Assembly: GCA_951799405.1 (NCBI GenBank)
Contig: OX637344.1
Span: forward strand, 15,004,001-15,068,000
Direction: 5' to 3'
Origin: Agapetus fuscipes
Taxonomy: Eukaryota > Arthropoda > Insecta > Trichoptera > Glossosomatidae
Length of the DNA: 64,000 nt
A program made the position numbers and the translations under genes. The notes under the pieces were generated by a model. The model did no database searches. It saw nothing but the letters and a program-made list of their open reading frames with translations, and was not told the DNA's origin. Positions 52,401 to 63,730 of this stretch are shown in pieces (within the stretch, counting starts at the first letter, position 1; each line of letters starts with the position of its first letter).

Positions 52401-52607
52401 TACTCTTTTTGCTCGATACAATGCAACGTTCATTGTGTGGTAGGATAATTGAAAGACTGTTTATGGAATAGCTGTTGTATTGGTTTTTAATTCTAACATT
52501 TTTTTTTTAAAGTTACAATCCCTTGGGTTCTACTTGCATTATCGAGAATGGAAAAGGCTTTTAAAATTGTAATTATACTTTTTTTTATAGAATGTTTTGA
52601 GGATTTT

Positions 52608-52700
52608 AATTTTACTAGGGGCTACGCCCCTGGCTGCTACGCAGCCCAACCCCTTAACATTTGGAGAATCTGTATATTGCGCATAGTTTACTCACGTTAA
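52608..52700. repeat. GC-hairpin repeat block
   Basis: GGGGCTACGCCCC and GGCTGCTACGCAGCC in tandem, then CCAACCCCTTAACATT, shared with 57684-57760. Confidence 0.6.
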
Positions 52701-52744
52701 AATTCGTAATATAAAAAAAAACATGTAAAATAAAAACATGCAGT

Positions 52745-52767
52745 TTTTGTAAAAGAAAATTTAAATT

Positions 52768-52798
<31 letters not shown>

Positions 52799-53640
52799 CG
52801 GCGTAAGCCTTTAACAAAATAAGTACATAATTAAATCAAAAACAGTTTTTGTCTTTTACAAATAAACAAAAAATACAGTAAGAAAATAAAAGTAAAACTC
52901 TATACAAACTTGAAAATAAGAAAACTATAAAAATACTAAAAAACCTTAAACTGTAAACTAAGTACAAACAATAAAAATTAAAAAATAGCAAAAAATTAAA
53001 AATAAAAACTTCAGATACCATTCAAATATCACTAATAAAGAAATTCACCAGGCAGACATCGTTCATATAATAACAATCTAAAACAATATAATTTATTATT
53101 TATTATGGATGTCCCAAAAACATTTTTTTCAAACCTTGGTTATAGGTATGGTAATTATTATTATGCAGAACCAAGTCAAGTGAGGCATAATCATTACCAA
53201 TGCGCTGTAAGCGATGCATACAACTATTGCTTTGTGCGTTAGTGCTAGTAAATGCAGGGCGGTAAGAAACTAATTGTCTAGTCCCTGAACGTGGAGTAAA
53301 AAAATTTAACTCACTAAGTAGTGCAGGACAATCAATTAGAGCATGTTTTATTTTGAAGAGGGTGATTAAATCAATAAATTTACGTCTGTCTGACAAATAG
53401 TTTAGATTTAGAATCGAATTTAAATAGAGTGGGTCGAAGTGTGACAGGGGAATTTTGAGTTTAAAATTAACTATTTTCAAAAATTTTAAGTGAACCTTTT
53501 CTATATTGTCTACGTGCACCATGTAGAGGGGGGACCAAACAGGCGAGCAATATTCCAAGACACTGCGAACCAATGTGGTATTTTTGTAGGCTTTGATAAA
53601 ATAAAATTTACGGAAGCTTACCATTCAAAAATTAAAAGAC
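52745..53640 (-). mobile_element. Jockey-like LINE 3' end with AAAT tail
   Basis: Minus strand: C-terminal reverse transcriptase region (LVRSVLEYCSPVWSPLY near the start), an AT-rich UTR, TTACGCC, then about nine AAAT units at 52760-52800. The 5' part is missing, as in typical LINE truncation. Confidence 0.8.
53103..53624 (-). pseudogene. C-terminal fragment of a Jockey-like reverse transcriptase
   Basis: 173 codons in one frame. LVRSVLEYCSPVWSP and a leucine-rich R-R-x-x-x-D-L region match the downstream part of Jockey/I-type LINE proteins, after the catalytic core. The YADD core is absent, so it is a dead remnant. Confidence 0.75.
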
Positions 53641-53894
53641 AGGGATTATCCCGCATTGTAAACGGTTGTACATACTGTTATAGATACATCAATAGTGTAT
53701 GCAAATCTTGATTTAATATCAATATTTCTATATTCTCATTTGCCCACCCTATGATCTGTCATTCATCGGGATTATCATGCACCGTAAATCGTTATAGATT
53801 TTATCAGAATAAGTTAATCGACACTGTTAGAAAATATCGATTCGATATAGGAAGGCACATCGATATATGAATGCCATTAAAAATATATCGGAAA

Positions 53895-54600
53895 TCTGAT
53901 AGATTGGTATGAAACTGAACCCCATGCTGTATACACCTAGTTCACTTTTGCCAATGCCACCCTGGCTTCCGGGAAGGGCGTAGGGCGGTTCGTGTGAGGT
54001 TTGTTTTTTGTGCACATGCAGCAAGTGTAAACACGATCGTGCTTGCTTGTAGGACTGCATGTAATATGAATCTTAAATGTACAATACCTTTCGAACTTTC
54101 GTTGAATCATATGTTGGCATGAGACTGACCACCCTGTAAACAATGATTTACTTTGCGAATTTCACCCCTGTGTCAGGGAAGGTCGCCAAGAGTTGCAGGT
54201 CTTATGTTCATTAAAGATTGGGTTTCTATGTTGTTAGTCCACATCTAGCATTTGCAGGCGTGAGCTTATAGGAACGGGTCTGCTTGTGGGAATGCATTTA
54301 ATATGAATCTCAATTTAATATATCTTTGCAACTTAAATTATATAGACCTAAACTAAATAATTTCCTCGACTTATAGGTTAGTATGCGGCTGACCACCCAT
54401 ACTGTAAAAAATGGTTCACTTTGCAAATTTCACCTATTTTTGAGGGAAGTTCGGCAAGAGTTGCAGGGCGAATGTTAATTTGATATAAGGTTATTATGTT
54501 CTAAGTCATCATGGGGCATGTGTAAACCTGTCTACTTGTGGGAATGCATTTAATATGAATGTCAAATGTAATGTATTGTGCAACATAGATAATAGATTAT
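53895..54600 (+). repeat. Three consecutive LB3 copies
   Basis: Copies at about 53895-54095, 54100-54350 and 54362-54600, same direction; the mariner-type element follows directly after the last tail. Confidence 0.7.
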
Positions 54601-54601
54601 A

Positions 54602-56636
54602 CAGGGTGACTGGTAATTCGACCTATTCCTTGAAAGGGGTTATACTAGGGTCTATTTGCAACATTTTTGACCCAGTTAACTAGGGGTCGAAAATCACTCA
54701 TCTTAGAGTTATTTAAATTTTTAGTTTTTTTTGAAAATTTACCATTTTTCAACCTAAAACTAATGATTGTGAAAAATTTTCTTACTTTTTTTCAACAAGT
54801 AAGTGTTTTTCTTATAGCTGATAATTAAGCAACTACTGAAAACTAAAATTTATGTAAAAAAATCCCAAAACCTTCAAAATAAAAGGTTTTCAACCCCAAA
54901 GTTTTTTTTTGTTTTTTTTATAATTTTTTCAATCCAAAGAGGATAACTCAAAAAAATGATAATACACTTGGCGTACAAACTGCAGGAATAACTTCCTCAA
55001 CTCATAAGCTTTCAAAAATAGTGTAAGTGTTGGAACTTTTACCACAAATTTGCAAAAAAAACCTTTTTTAAACACGCAAAAAGGGAAATGTGAATTTTAA
55101 TAAAAAAATTATTGGTCTGGAGAAAATAAGTAAACTCTTATCATTACTGTTAAATAAGCTAAAATATGCTAAAATAAGTTAAAAATAAGTTAAAATAATA
55201 AAATAAGAAAATTTCAAAGTGTACTTACATGGAAAAATCACAAATTTTGCTCAAATTGCCTTCCCGCGTTACGAATGCAAGCACGAAGCCTGCAACGGAT
55301 TTCACTCAAAGTTACTCGCATTGAAAGACCATCTTTTATCTGTTGGGCAGCTGTTACAATCCTCAATCTCAACTCTTCTTGAGATGAAATCGGTATGCGG
55401 TAGAGTATGACCCCAAATAAAAAAGTCACGTGAAGTTATATCAGGACTTCTTGCCGGCCAAGGAATCGGGCCACCGCGACCAATACATCTTAGTGGATAG
55501 TTGTCATCCATCCACTGTCGCACGCCCTGGTAATAGTGGGCTGGACATCCATCGTGTTGGTAAATCATACCCATTTTTGTGGTAAGCGGCACATCCTCTA
55601 ACAAGGAAGGTAGCTCTTAGAAAAAAAAAATCACAGGCGTGCTGGCAGAAAGAATGGTCCAATTAAATTATTGTGTACGGTCGCCATTCACACATTTAGT
55701 GAAAATCTGTGCTGGTGAGCCCCTTCTTAGGATTTTCTTGGATTTTGACCTTTAGGGGCCCAAAACTGCAGATAGTGAAAATTTGTAATTTCGTCACGGT
55801 CGAAGTTAGATTCATCGGTCCACAAATTTTTTTTTAGATACTCAGGGTTGAGAAGAGTTTAGAGAGAGGATTGTAGCAGCTGCCCAACAGATAAAATATG
55901 GGCTTTTATCGCGAGTATCTTTGAGTGAAGTCTGTTGCAGGCTTCGTGCTTGCATTCGTAACGCGGGAAGGCAATTTGAGCAAAATTTGTGATGTTCCAT
56001 GTAAGTACACTTTGAAATTTTCTTATCTTATTATTTTAAGTTATTTTTAACTTATTTTTAACTTATTTTAGCATATTTTAGCTTATTTAACAGTAATTAT
56101 AAGAGTTTACTTATTTTCACCGGACTAATATTTTTTTTATTAAATTTCACATTTCCCCTTTTGTGTGTTTAAAAAAGGTTTTTTTTGGAAATTTGTTGTA
56201 AAAGTTCCAACACTTGCACTATTTTTGAAAGCTAATGAGTTGAGGAAGTTATTCCTGCAGTTTGTACGCCAAGTGTGTTATCATTTTTTTGAGTTATCCT
56301 CTTTGGATTGAAAAAATTATAAAAAAAACAAAAAAAAATTGGGGGTGAAAACCTTTTATTTTGGAGGTTTTGTGATTTTTTCACATGAATTTTAGTTTTT
56401 AGTAGTTGTTTATTTATCAGCTATAAGAAAAACACTTATTTGTTGCAAAAAATTATGAGAATTTTTCACAATCATGAGTTTTAGTTCGAAAAATGGTCAA
56501 TTTTCAAAAAAACCTAAAAAATTAAATAACTCGAGAATGAGTGATTTTCGACCCCTAGTTAACTGAGTCAAAAATGTTGGAAATAGACCCTAATATAACC
56601 TCTTTCAAGGAATAGGTCGAATTACCAGTCACCCTG
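54602..56636 (-). mobile_element. Tc1/mariner-type element with giant inverted arms
   Basis: Ends CAGGGTGACTGGTAATTC and its inverse, flanked by TA on both sides (54600-54601, 56637-56638). The terminal repeats extend to ~765 bp (54602-55365 and 55866-56636) around a ~500 bp centre that encodes transposase remnants. It inserted just after an LB3 tail. Confidence 0.85.
55238..55850 (-). pseudogene. Mariner-type transposase, decayed and incomplete
   Basis: Read on the minus strand with frame shifts. A first catalytic Asp context LWTDESNF lies at about 55810-55830. Next come YQHDGCPAHYYQGVRQW (second Asp) and IPWPARSPDITSRDFFIWG (third acidic residue), then a C-terminal EELRLRIVTAAQQI. The N-terminal DNA-binding half is missing; the right arm instead holds an inverted copy of the C-terminal coding sequence. 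A stop within the first part and at least one frameshift make it inactive. Confidence 0.8.
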
Positions 56637-56924
56637 TATAGGTATAAGGTAGTATATCTCTCAAAAAGCTTGTACGTATTTGAAAATATTTGATGAGAAA
56701 AAATAATAACTGATAATTTTGTTGAAAAATTATATGCAAAATCTTCTTCTGCCATGATCTGTATTTCTAAAAACTGGTTTGCGTCCCCGCTCGAATTTTT
56801 GAATATTTATTAGAGAACGCAAAATAGATCGATGAATTGCATTCCTTTAAAATTTATTAAAAAAAAGGGACAAAGAAAGAAAAAAAAAAAAAACAAAAAC
56901 AAAAACAAACATTGCATCTCCAGG

Positions 56925-57000
56925 CCCGAACCCGGGTCCATCTGCATCAAAGACGCGGACGTTACCGCTAGCCCACGACGCCCTTGCGGGGTGGTGAGAA
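56925..57000 (-). repeat. tRNA-like sequence (SINE head)
   Basis: Minus strand shows TGGGCTAGCGGTAACG (A box) and GGGTTCGGGCC (B box), followed by a long run rich in T and TTTTG. Acceptor ends do not pair, so a SINE head rather than a tRNA gene. Confidence 0.45.
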
Positions 57001-57164
57001 AATTGTTGTACATATTCAGAACGTTTTTCCAGGCATATTTATTATCGTTTACTGTTATTTTCGCGAACTACATAATGTTTACATCGACAGTGTTTAAAAA
57101 TATCGATTTAAAATAGAGATATCGATCCATTAATGCAATCAAAAATATATCGGAAATACTATGT

Positions 57165-57270
57165 TTTTTTAGTGCACATACAGCATGTGTAAGCGCGACA
57201 GTACACGTGTCTGCTTGTGGGAATGCGTGTAATAAGAATCCTGAATGTACTATATCTTTGCAACTTATTT
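57165..57270 (+). repeat. LB3 3' half
   Basis: CAGCATGTGTAAGCGCGACA to CTTTGCAACTTA. Confidence 0.55.
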
Positions 57271-57529
57271 GAAATTCTTATGTTGTAAGAATCAAATTTC
57301 AGAATCAGAATTTCATTCATCAGTTTTTTTTGTCAAAAATTATATTTGTTATGAATTGAGTTAATGTGTTTATGTTAATGCCTCTATGTTCTAATTTATG
57401 TATTTAGTTTTGTATGTAAAAAATATTTGTTTAAAAATAGGATAGCGCCTCTATATAATTACAATTTCTATACATAAAATATGAGGTTTGTATCGCCTAA
57501 ATACATTTTATTTTCACACACTGCCGAGC

Positions 57530-57790
57530 AGGCAGTTTAGCGTAATCGGCTAAACTATCGGTTCTTTCGGCGGCGCCGCCCGGGAGACGCGGGTTCGATC
57601 CTCGCGGCGAGACATTTTGAAAATTGAAAATTTGAAAGTCCAAACGAAAGACGACGACGAAGGAGAATATAATAAAGGACTAGGGGCTCCGCCCCTGGCT
57701 GCTACGCAGCCCAACCCCTTAACATTAGGCAATGTGTATATTGCACATAGTTTTGCATCTAGGGAATCAATCATTAGAAAACATGTAAAA
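57530..57790 (+). mobile_element. tRNA-headed SINE-like repeat with GC hairpins
   Basis: A-box-like TTAGCGTAATCGG and B-box GGTTCGATCC (57592-57601), an AGACGACGA body, then two GC hairpins (GGGGCTCCGCCCC and GGCTGCTACGCAGCC). The hairpin block recurs at 52612-52690. Confidence 0.55.
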
Positions 57791-57892
57791 AAAATGCAGT
57801 TTTTGTAAAAAAAAAAATTTTAAGTCTTTTAACAAAAGAAAGAAAACTAAAAGCAAATAAAAAAAAGAAACCGGTTTTAATTTGCTCCATTA

Positions 57893-57968
57893 TAGTCCTT
57901 GACTTATATGTTGGTATGAGGCTGACCACCCAAACTGTTAAAAAATGTTGCACTTTGCCAATGTCACC
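57893..57968 (+). repeat. LB3 5' end
   Basis: GTCCTTGACTTATATG to CAATGTCACCC, then cut by the LINE-B scrap. Confidence 0.6.
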
Positions 57969-58075
57969 CAACAAAAGAAGAGCCTGTATGAAGAAGGTTA
58001 TTACTCTGGAGGAAATTTAAGAAGTATTTAAGGACAGAAAGAAATGGCGGTTGATCTGTAATTTTGGCGGCTATC
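57965..58075 (+). mobile_element. LINE-B C-terminal scrap
   Basis: Encodes a broken version of the MKKVMTLEE region up to GGCGGCTA, then abuts an LB3 copy on the other strand. Confidence 0.55.
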
Positions 58076-58077
58076 TA

Positions 58078-58318
58078 TCTATAATCTAAGCTGCAAAGAT
58101 ATGTTAACATTTAAGACTCATATTAAATGCATGCCCACAGACAGGCACATGTAGGTTCGCGCCTACACATTTTGCATGTGTGCATAAAAATAAACAAAAC
58201 CTCACGTGAACATAAATCTTGCAACTCCTGCCGTCGTTCCCTGAACCGGGGTGGCATTGGCAAAAGTGAACCGATTTTTACAGCACGGGGGGTCAGCCTC
58301 ACACCAACAGTTAAGGAG
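58078..58318 (-). repeat. LB3 copy, minus strand
   Basis: TATCTATAATCTAAGCTGC tail; the 5' end is eroded. Confidence 0.65.
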
Positions 58319-58379
58319 CACAAAAAAATATAAATGATGTACAAAAATTCTTAATTACAAATACACATAACAGATCCAA

Positions 58380-58710
58380 ATTAAAATAAAATTGGTTTTG
58401 TTTTTAGTTTTGATGTCCAGACATATTATTATTTGTTGATTTAAAAAATGTAATTTGTCGTGTATGTTCCTGGACTTATAGGTTGGTATGCGGCTGACCA
58501 CCCATGCTGTAAAAATAGTTCACTTTGCCAATGTCATCCCTGTTTCAGGGAACGACGGCAAGAGTTGCAGGGCTTATGTTCATTTGAGATTGGGTTTTTA
58601 TATTGTAGGTCCACATGCGGCATGTGTAAGCGCGAAATTATACATGTCTGCTTGTGGGAATGCATTTAATATAAATCTTAAATGACATATATCTTTGCAG
58701 CTTAGATTAA
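58380..58710 (+). mobile_element. LINE-B UTR with LB3
   Basis: AT-rich UTR (GATGTCCAGACATATTATT) runs into LB3 at 58470 and ends with TTAGATTAGA. Confidence 0.7.
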
Positions 58711-59140
58711 ATTAGATTAGACCCCTGTTCCAGGGAAGGTAGGCAAAAGTTACAGGCAAAAGTTTGTTTGTGGGCATGCATCGTATATGAGCTTTGAATC
58801 TATATACATCCTTGCAACTTATATTATAGACCTCTGTGTCAGGGAAGGTCGGCAAAAGTTGTAGGGCTTATGTTCATTTGAGGTTTGGATTTTATTTGTA
58901 AGTACACATTCAGCATTTGTAAGCGCGAACTACACGTGCTTGTTTATGGGTATGCATCTGAGAGCTGTAAATGAATATATCCTTGCAACTTAGATTTTAT
59001 ATTATAGATTATATTATAGTATCTGTAAACTCAACATAATATCTTAGGTTTTTTGGTCCATATGGGACATGTGTAAGTGTGAACTTATACGTGTCTGCTT
59101 GTGAGAATGTTGTAATATATCTTTGCAACTAAGATTATAG
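58708..59140 (+). repeat. Three truncated LB3 copies in a row
   Basis: Pieces at 58708-58830, 58830-59020 and 59045-59140, each ending in CTTGCAACTTA or similar. Confidence 0.6.
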
Positions 59141-59539
59141 ATTTAAATCCATTTTTATTTTTTTTGTTTGTTGTTTTTTTGATTTGTATCAAATAAAAAA
59201 AAAATATCCTAAAAAAAAAAAAAACTTTCGAATTTTGCCGCTAGATGTCTATTTAGTTTTTTGCCATTTTGCATACATTTTCTTACATTTCAATACAAAA
59301 CAAAAACAGATTTAAAAAAATGTGGCGGCTTTTTAAAAAATACTTTTTTCAGAAATTATAATTACTTCTACTAAAAACTACTGTTTTACGAAAAAATATT
59401 TTTTTTTTGTAAATATTGAAAGAAGTTATAGTGTATTCGAGTGTGTTTCTCAAACACATACATGAACGGTCCTGTTTTGCAGCATATATACAAAATTTTC
59501 TTTTCTATTTTTGCAAATGCATTTCATCTGCTGTGACGG

Positions 59540-59633
59540 CATTAGTTTTGAAAATCGAAACTCAAAGCGAGAGACGACGAAAGACGACGATGAAGGGTAA
59601 TATAATAAAGGATTGCTTCATTGAGTTTTATAG
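59540..59633 (+). repeat. Fragment shared with 57605-57680
   Basis: AGACGACGA-rich stretch ending TAATATAATAAAGGA is repeated at 57640-57680, so it belongs to an unnamed repeat family, here fused to a LINE-A end. Confidence 0.5.
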
Positions 59634-60035
59634 AGTTAGGAATGAATGGGTAAAACAAATATGTAATTTGAAAGAGGATGTGAAAGTTAAGGTACACAAG
59701 AATGTGATGAGATGGTTTGGGCATGTGGAAAGAATGAATGATGATAGACTGACAAAATATGGATACAAAGAAAGTGTGAAAGAAAAAAGAGGGAAAGGAC
59801 GACCGATAAAAGTATGGAGTTATCAGATTGAGGAGAATGTGAAAGAATGGAATATACAAAGTGAGCGTAAAAGAAGAAAATACATGAAAAAGGTGATGGA
59901 TATAAATGAATTTAAAGAGGTATGTAAGGATAGGAAAAAATGGAGGCAGCTCTGCAGAGGCTCTGGCCACCCCTAGCGGAATGGCGACGGAGTTACAGTT
60001 ACAGGTACAGTTACAGTTACAGTTACAGTTCAGTG
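59634..60035 (+). mobile_element. LINE-A 3' truncated copy
   Basis: An open frame encodes the last ~115 residues (NEWVKQICNLKEDV, VMRWFGHVERMNDDR) up to GGCCACCCCTAGCGG and a long GTTACA array. Close to LINE-A at 44437-44812, and 5'-truncated as expected for target-primed reverse transcription. Confidence 0.8.
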
Positions 60036-60077
60036 ATTGTTTGTTTTATATATTTGACTGTAATAAATTGTCTGTAT

Positions 60078-60297
60078 TCCCTGACTTATAAATTGCTATG
60101 ACGCTGACCACCCATGCTGTACAAAATGGTTCACTTTGCCAATGTCACCACTGTTTCAAGGAAGGTCGGCAAGAATTGCAGGGTGTATGCTCATTTCAGA
60201 TTTGGGTTTTTACATATTATGTTGTAGGTTCACATGCGGCATGTACAAACGCGAACTTATACGTGTTTGCTTATGAAAATGCATATAATGTGAAGTC
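60078..60297 (+). repeat. LB3 copy
   Basis: TTCCCTGACTTATAAATTGC start; tail missing. Confidence 0.65.
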
Positions 60298-61017
60298 GGT
60301 GTTATGGCCGAGGATGCCAAGTGGGCTGATCTTTCTAGCGTGTTTGGAATAGAACAACGTTGGTTCTATCCCCGCCTTGACCATAACTTAAGCCCTGGGT
60401 TAACAGATTTTATTGGAAAATTATTAATTAGTAATACATTCAAATAAACAATAATTAATTCTTCATTGATGATATTAATACCTGTTTCTGGAGAGGCAGA
60501 ATAGGTTGGTGAATTGCATTCCTCTTCACAAATCTATTAAAAAAAAAATCACCAATGTTATATATCTTTGCAACTAAGATTATAGATTAAAGTCTAAACA
60601 TTGAGTCAAAGGCATTCAAAGAAGGATTCTACTCGCAGAACTAAAACATAACCTATAAAAAAAGTACTTTTTTTATGAAATTTATTATTTTAATTTTTCC
60701 TCATTATTTAAAGGGCGCAACACACGCGAGTCTGTTATTTATTCAAATAGATTTTTATCCCCGTTAATTAGAAAGTCTCACAAGAAAAACATAATTATTA
60801 ATTACGGCATCCCGTAGCGCGTGCCAACCCTGGCTCGTTGAGAAAGTAAATTAAAATCTTATCGCGCATTTGATGTTGTTAATGTTTGGTAGGGTTGTGC
60901 CAACACCTGATTAATTATGAATCCCACTTACAAAATTTTTGTTTCATTTTTGTAAATAAAATAAAATAGATTAGTAAATAGTCATGTAATTCACCAACTT
61001 ATTGTTAGGAATTTATT
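60298..61017. other. Intergenic, nothing recognised
   Basis: AT-rich, no gene signal. Confidence 0.4.
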
Positions 61018-61430
61018 GATAGGTTGGTATGAGGCTGACCAGACATACTGTAAAACATGGTTCACTTTGCCTGTTTCAGGGAAGGCCGGCAATAGTTGCA
61101 CGACTTATGTTCATTGGAGATTGGGTTTTATTTTTTAAACATGCGGAATGTGTAAGCGCGAACTTAAACATGTCTGCTTGTGGGAATACATTTTATATAT
61201 ATCTTAAATATAATATATCTTTGTAATTTAGATTTTAGACTTCGCCAATGTCACCCCTGTTTCAGGGAATGTCGGCAAGAGTTGCAGGGCTTTTATTCAT
61301 TTGAGGTTTGGATTTTATTTGTAAGTACACAATCAGCATTTGTCAGCGCGAACTACACGAAGCATACATCTGAGAGCTTTGAATGAATATATCCTTGCAA
61401 CTTAGATTATAGATTATAAATTATAGATAT
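61018..61430 (+). repeat. Two LB3 copies in a row
   Basis: 61018-61238 and 61240-61430; the second is of the TTATAGA subfamily. Confidence 0.65.
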
Positions 61431-61990
61431 GAGCTTATGTCTGTGTATGTTAACTTATGAATGTGTGTCTGTGTGTTTTAACTTACTTGTATATGTGTGT
61501 CTAGCCGTAAATATTTGGATGGTTGTACCTTCTAGTGTTTACTCGAAGCTTCTGCTCGAGACGATTCTGTCATGGTCTAGTATATGCTAGAATATCCTTT
61601 AGTCACCCATAAATACGGATCGCAGTGCTTTGAACGGCATCAGTACCAGATTAGTACACGAGCCGTTCTAAACTGCACACCCAGTGAGAACACATACTAA
61701 CGAAAGGACACGACGCAGACAGGGTTCGAACCGGTGCTAGTGTCAATAACGAAAATTCGAGTGCCCCGGCCTTATCCCCTCCACCGTCCAAGCGACAGTT
61801 AATTGCCAAGTTAAAATTTATTAATCTTTTCATTTTTATTTTTTGAAAGTTACTTAATTGCAAAAATAGCGAAACTGCACATTTCTTCTCAGTGTCTAGC
61901 TACTTTTTTTGGAAAAACTATTTTTATCCATCTCTGCCGAAATATAGTAGTTCTATGGCCGAGCGGACAAGGAGGTGTAATTTAACTGGT
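61431..61990. other. Intergenic, possibly a SINE remnant
   Basis: GGTTCGAACC on the minus strand (61720-61729) resembles a B box, but no A box at the right distance is clear. Confidence 0.3.
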
Positions 61991-61994
61991 TATT

Positions 61995-62105
61995 TTTTAG
62001 GTAGTTACATACATCATGTGTAAGCGTGAACGTACACGTGTCTGCTTGTGGGAGTGCAGCAAAATGTATGAAATATGTTGTATTCTTGCAACTTAGACTA
62101 TCGAT
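61995..62105 (+). repeat. LB3 3' end
   Basis: CATGTGTAAGCGTGAACG to TTGCAACTTAGACTA; a further scrap lies at 62265-62310. Confidence 0.5.
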
Positions 62106-62382
62106 AGAAAGCAATGAAATCAAAAACCGGTATTCGCGTTTGAATAGCTAAACCACAATTTCCCTTATTTTCAATATTGAAATTGAATTTCAGTAATTAT
62201 CTTAAGACGAATTGAATACCTTATTCTTTGTAAAATAATTTATTTTTCAGTTGTTTGTAATACTTTCTTTTGTCTGCTTGTGGGCGTGCATTAAATGTAA
62301 ATTTTGAACGTCAATTAATTTTTGCATGGATTACTGATACAAATATAGAAAACTTATTACGCAAAAACGTAATGTGTAAGTC

Positions 62383-62530
62383 CGGTCGATAGCTCAGTTG
62401 GTAGAGTGCTTGCATTCTATGCCGAGAGCTCGGGTTCGAATCCCACCGAGGGTGCCAGAAATAATTTCCTGTTGCGCTAGGCTTACTCAGCCTTCACAAG
62501 AAGTGAGTACCTACCAGCCCGCACGGGAGT
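62383..62530 (+). mobile_element. S2 SINE, head and short body
   Basis: TCGATAGCTCAGTTGG and GGTTCGAATCC intact; the body is truncated after CCCGCACGGGAG. Confidence 0.7.
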
Positions 62531-62589
62531 ACCAACCCTTTGCTTAATAAACGTCGTACATATTTTGTAGAACTACGTACATTTTCACA

Positions 62590-62845
62590 GGTTCTATAAT
62601 CTATAATCTAAGTTGCAAGGATATATACATTCAAAGCTCTCAGATGTATGCCCACAAACAAACGTACGTGTAGTTCGCGCTTACAAATGCTGATTGTGTA
62701 CTTACAAATAAAATTCAAACCTCAAATGAACATAAGCCCTGCAACTCTTGCCGACATTCCCTGAAACAGGGGTGACATTGGCAAAGTGAACCATTTTTTA
62801 CAGTATGGGTGGTCAGCCTCATACCAACCTATGAGTCAAGGAATA
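62590..62845 (-). repeat. LB3 copy, minus strand
   Basis: Full-length, TTATAGA subfamily, ending CCTATGAGTCAAGG. Confidence 0.75.
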
Positions 62846-63084
62846 CTTTTTTTCAATTCACTGAAATTGCGGTGATTAATTTTTACATAATTCATTTCAG
62901 ATACGGGTCACATACAGAGTCACAATTGAACGGTTGATTGGCTTCTCTCTGGCCACAGAGAGCTTCGGTCCTTATATTATATAGTAAGACTAAGGATGAT
63001 TTTCGGACCGCTGAGAATAGGAACATGCGATACTTTACTAGAACATCAAACACTCGAGCAATCTCGAATAATACAATCATCATA

Positions 63085-63265
63085 TTCCTTGACTTATAGG
63101 TTGGTATGAGGCTAACCAACCATACTGTAAAAAATGATTCACTTTGACAATGTCACCCCTGTTTCAGGAAAAGTCGGCAAAAGTTACAGGGCTTATGTTC
63201 ATTTGAGGGTTGGATTTAATTTGTAAGTACCTACACATTCAGAATTTGTAAGCGCAAACTACACC
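63085..63265 (+). repeat. LB3 copy, cut by S1
   Basis: TTCCTTGACTTATAGG start; its 3' end probably continues at 63648-63730 after the S1 copy. Confidence 0.7.
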
Positions 63266-63277
63266 TGTATATTTTTT

Positions 63278-63585
63278 TTAAGAAATCCTGTGCGGGACAC
63301 TCCCTAGATTCTAGAGACTCTAGGGGTCTATGACACTTGTTGTAGTGCCGCAGAGGTGTACGAGCTTGGTCGTCGCTACAAAGCGCCACCTAGTTGCTGT
63401 AAGGCTGGATGGACCTTTAGTGACCGGTCTTTGATAAAGGCTTTATGATTTTTTTCAACCCAGCGAAGAGCATAATATTTGGAAATATAAATGGTATTTT
63501 TTTTTTGCTCCGCCGTGATCCGAATCCACAACCTTCCATTGACGAGTCCGAACAGTTACCACTTGACTACGGACCGGTCCAAGAT
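63278..63585 (-). mobile_element. S1 SINE with 3' module ii, minus strand
   Basis: Complete: module ii at 63278-63360, body and head to GGACCGGT near 63578. A region matching the one after 35820 follows it (GCCAACGACACGCGGTG), so the two copies share flanking sequence. Confidence 0.8.
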
Positions 63586-63647
63586 GCCAACGACACGCGG
63601 TGTTCCTGAGCGAGCACCCATCTAAGTAGCATCCGCGCCCAATGTTG

Positions 63648-63730
63648 CTTTTGTTTGTTTTTGGGCATGCATTTGATATGAGCTTTAAATCTTAACATAT
63701 CTTTGCAACTTAGATTATAGGTTATAGATG
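63648..63730 (+). repeat. LB3 3' end
   Basis: TTTGTTTGTTTTTGGGCATG to TTAGATTATAGGTTATAGA. Confidence 0.65.

Noticed and set aside
61700..61800. tRNA-Ser-like gene on the minus strand
   Set aside because: Only a B-box-like sequence is present; no cloverleaf can be drawn.
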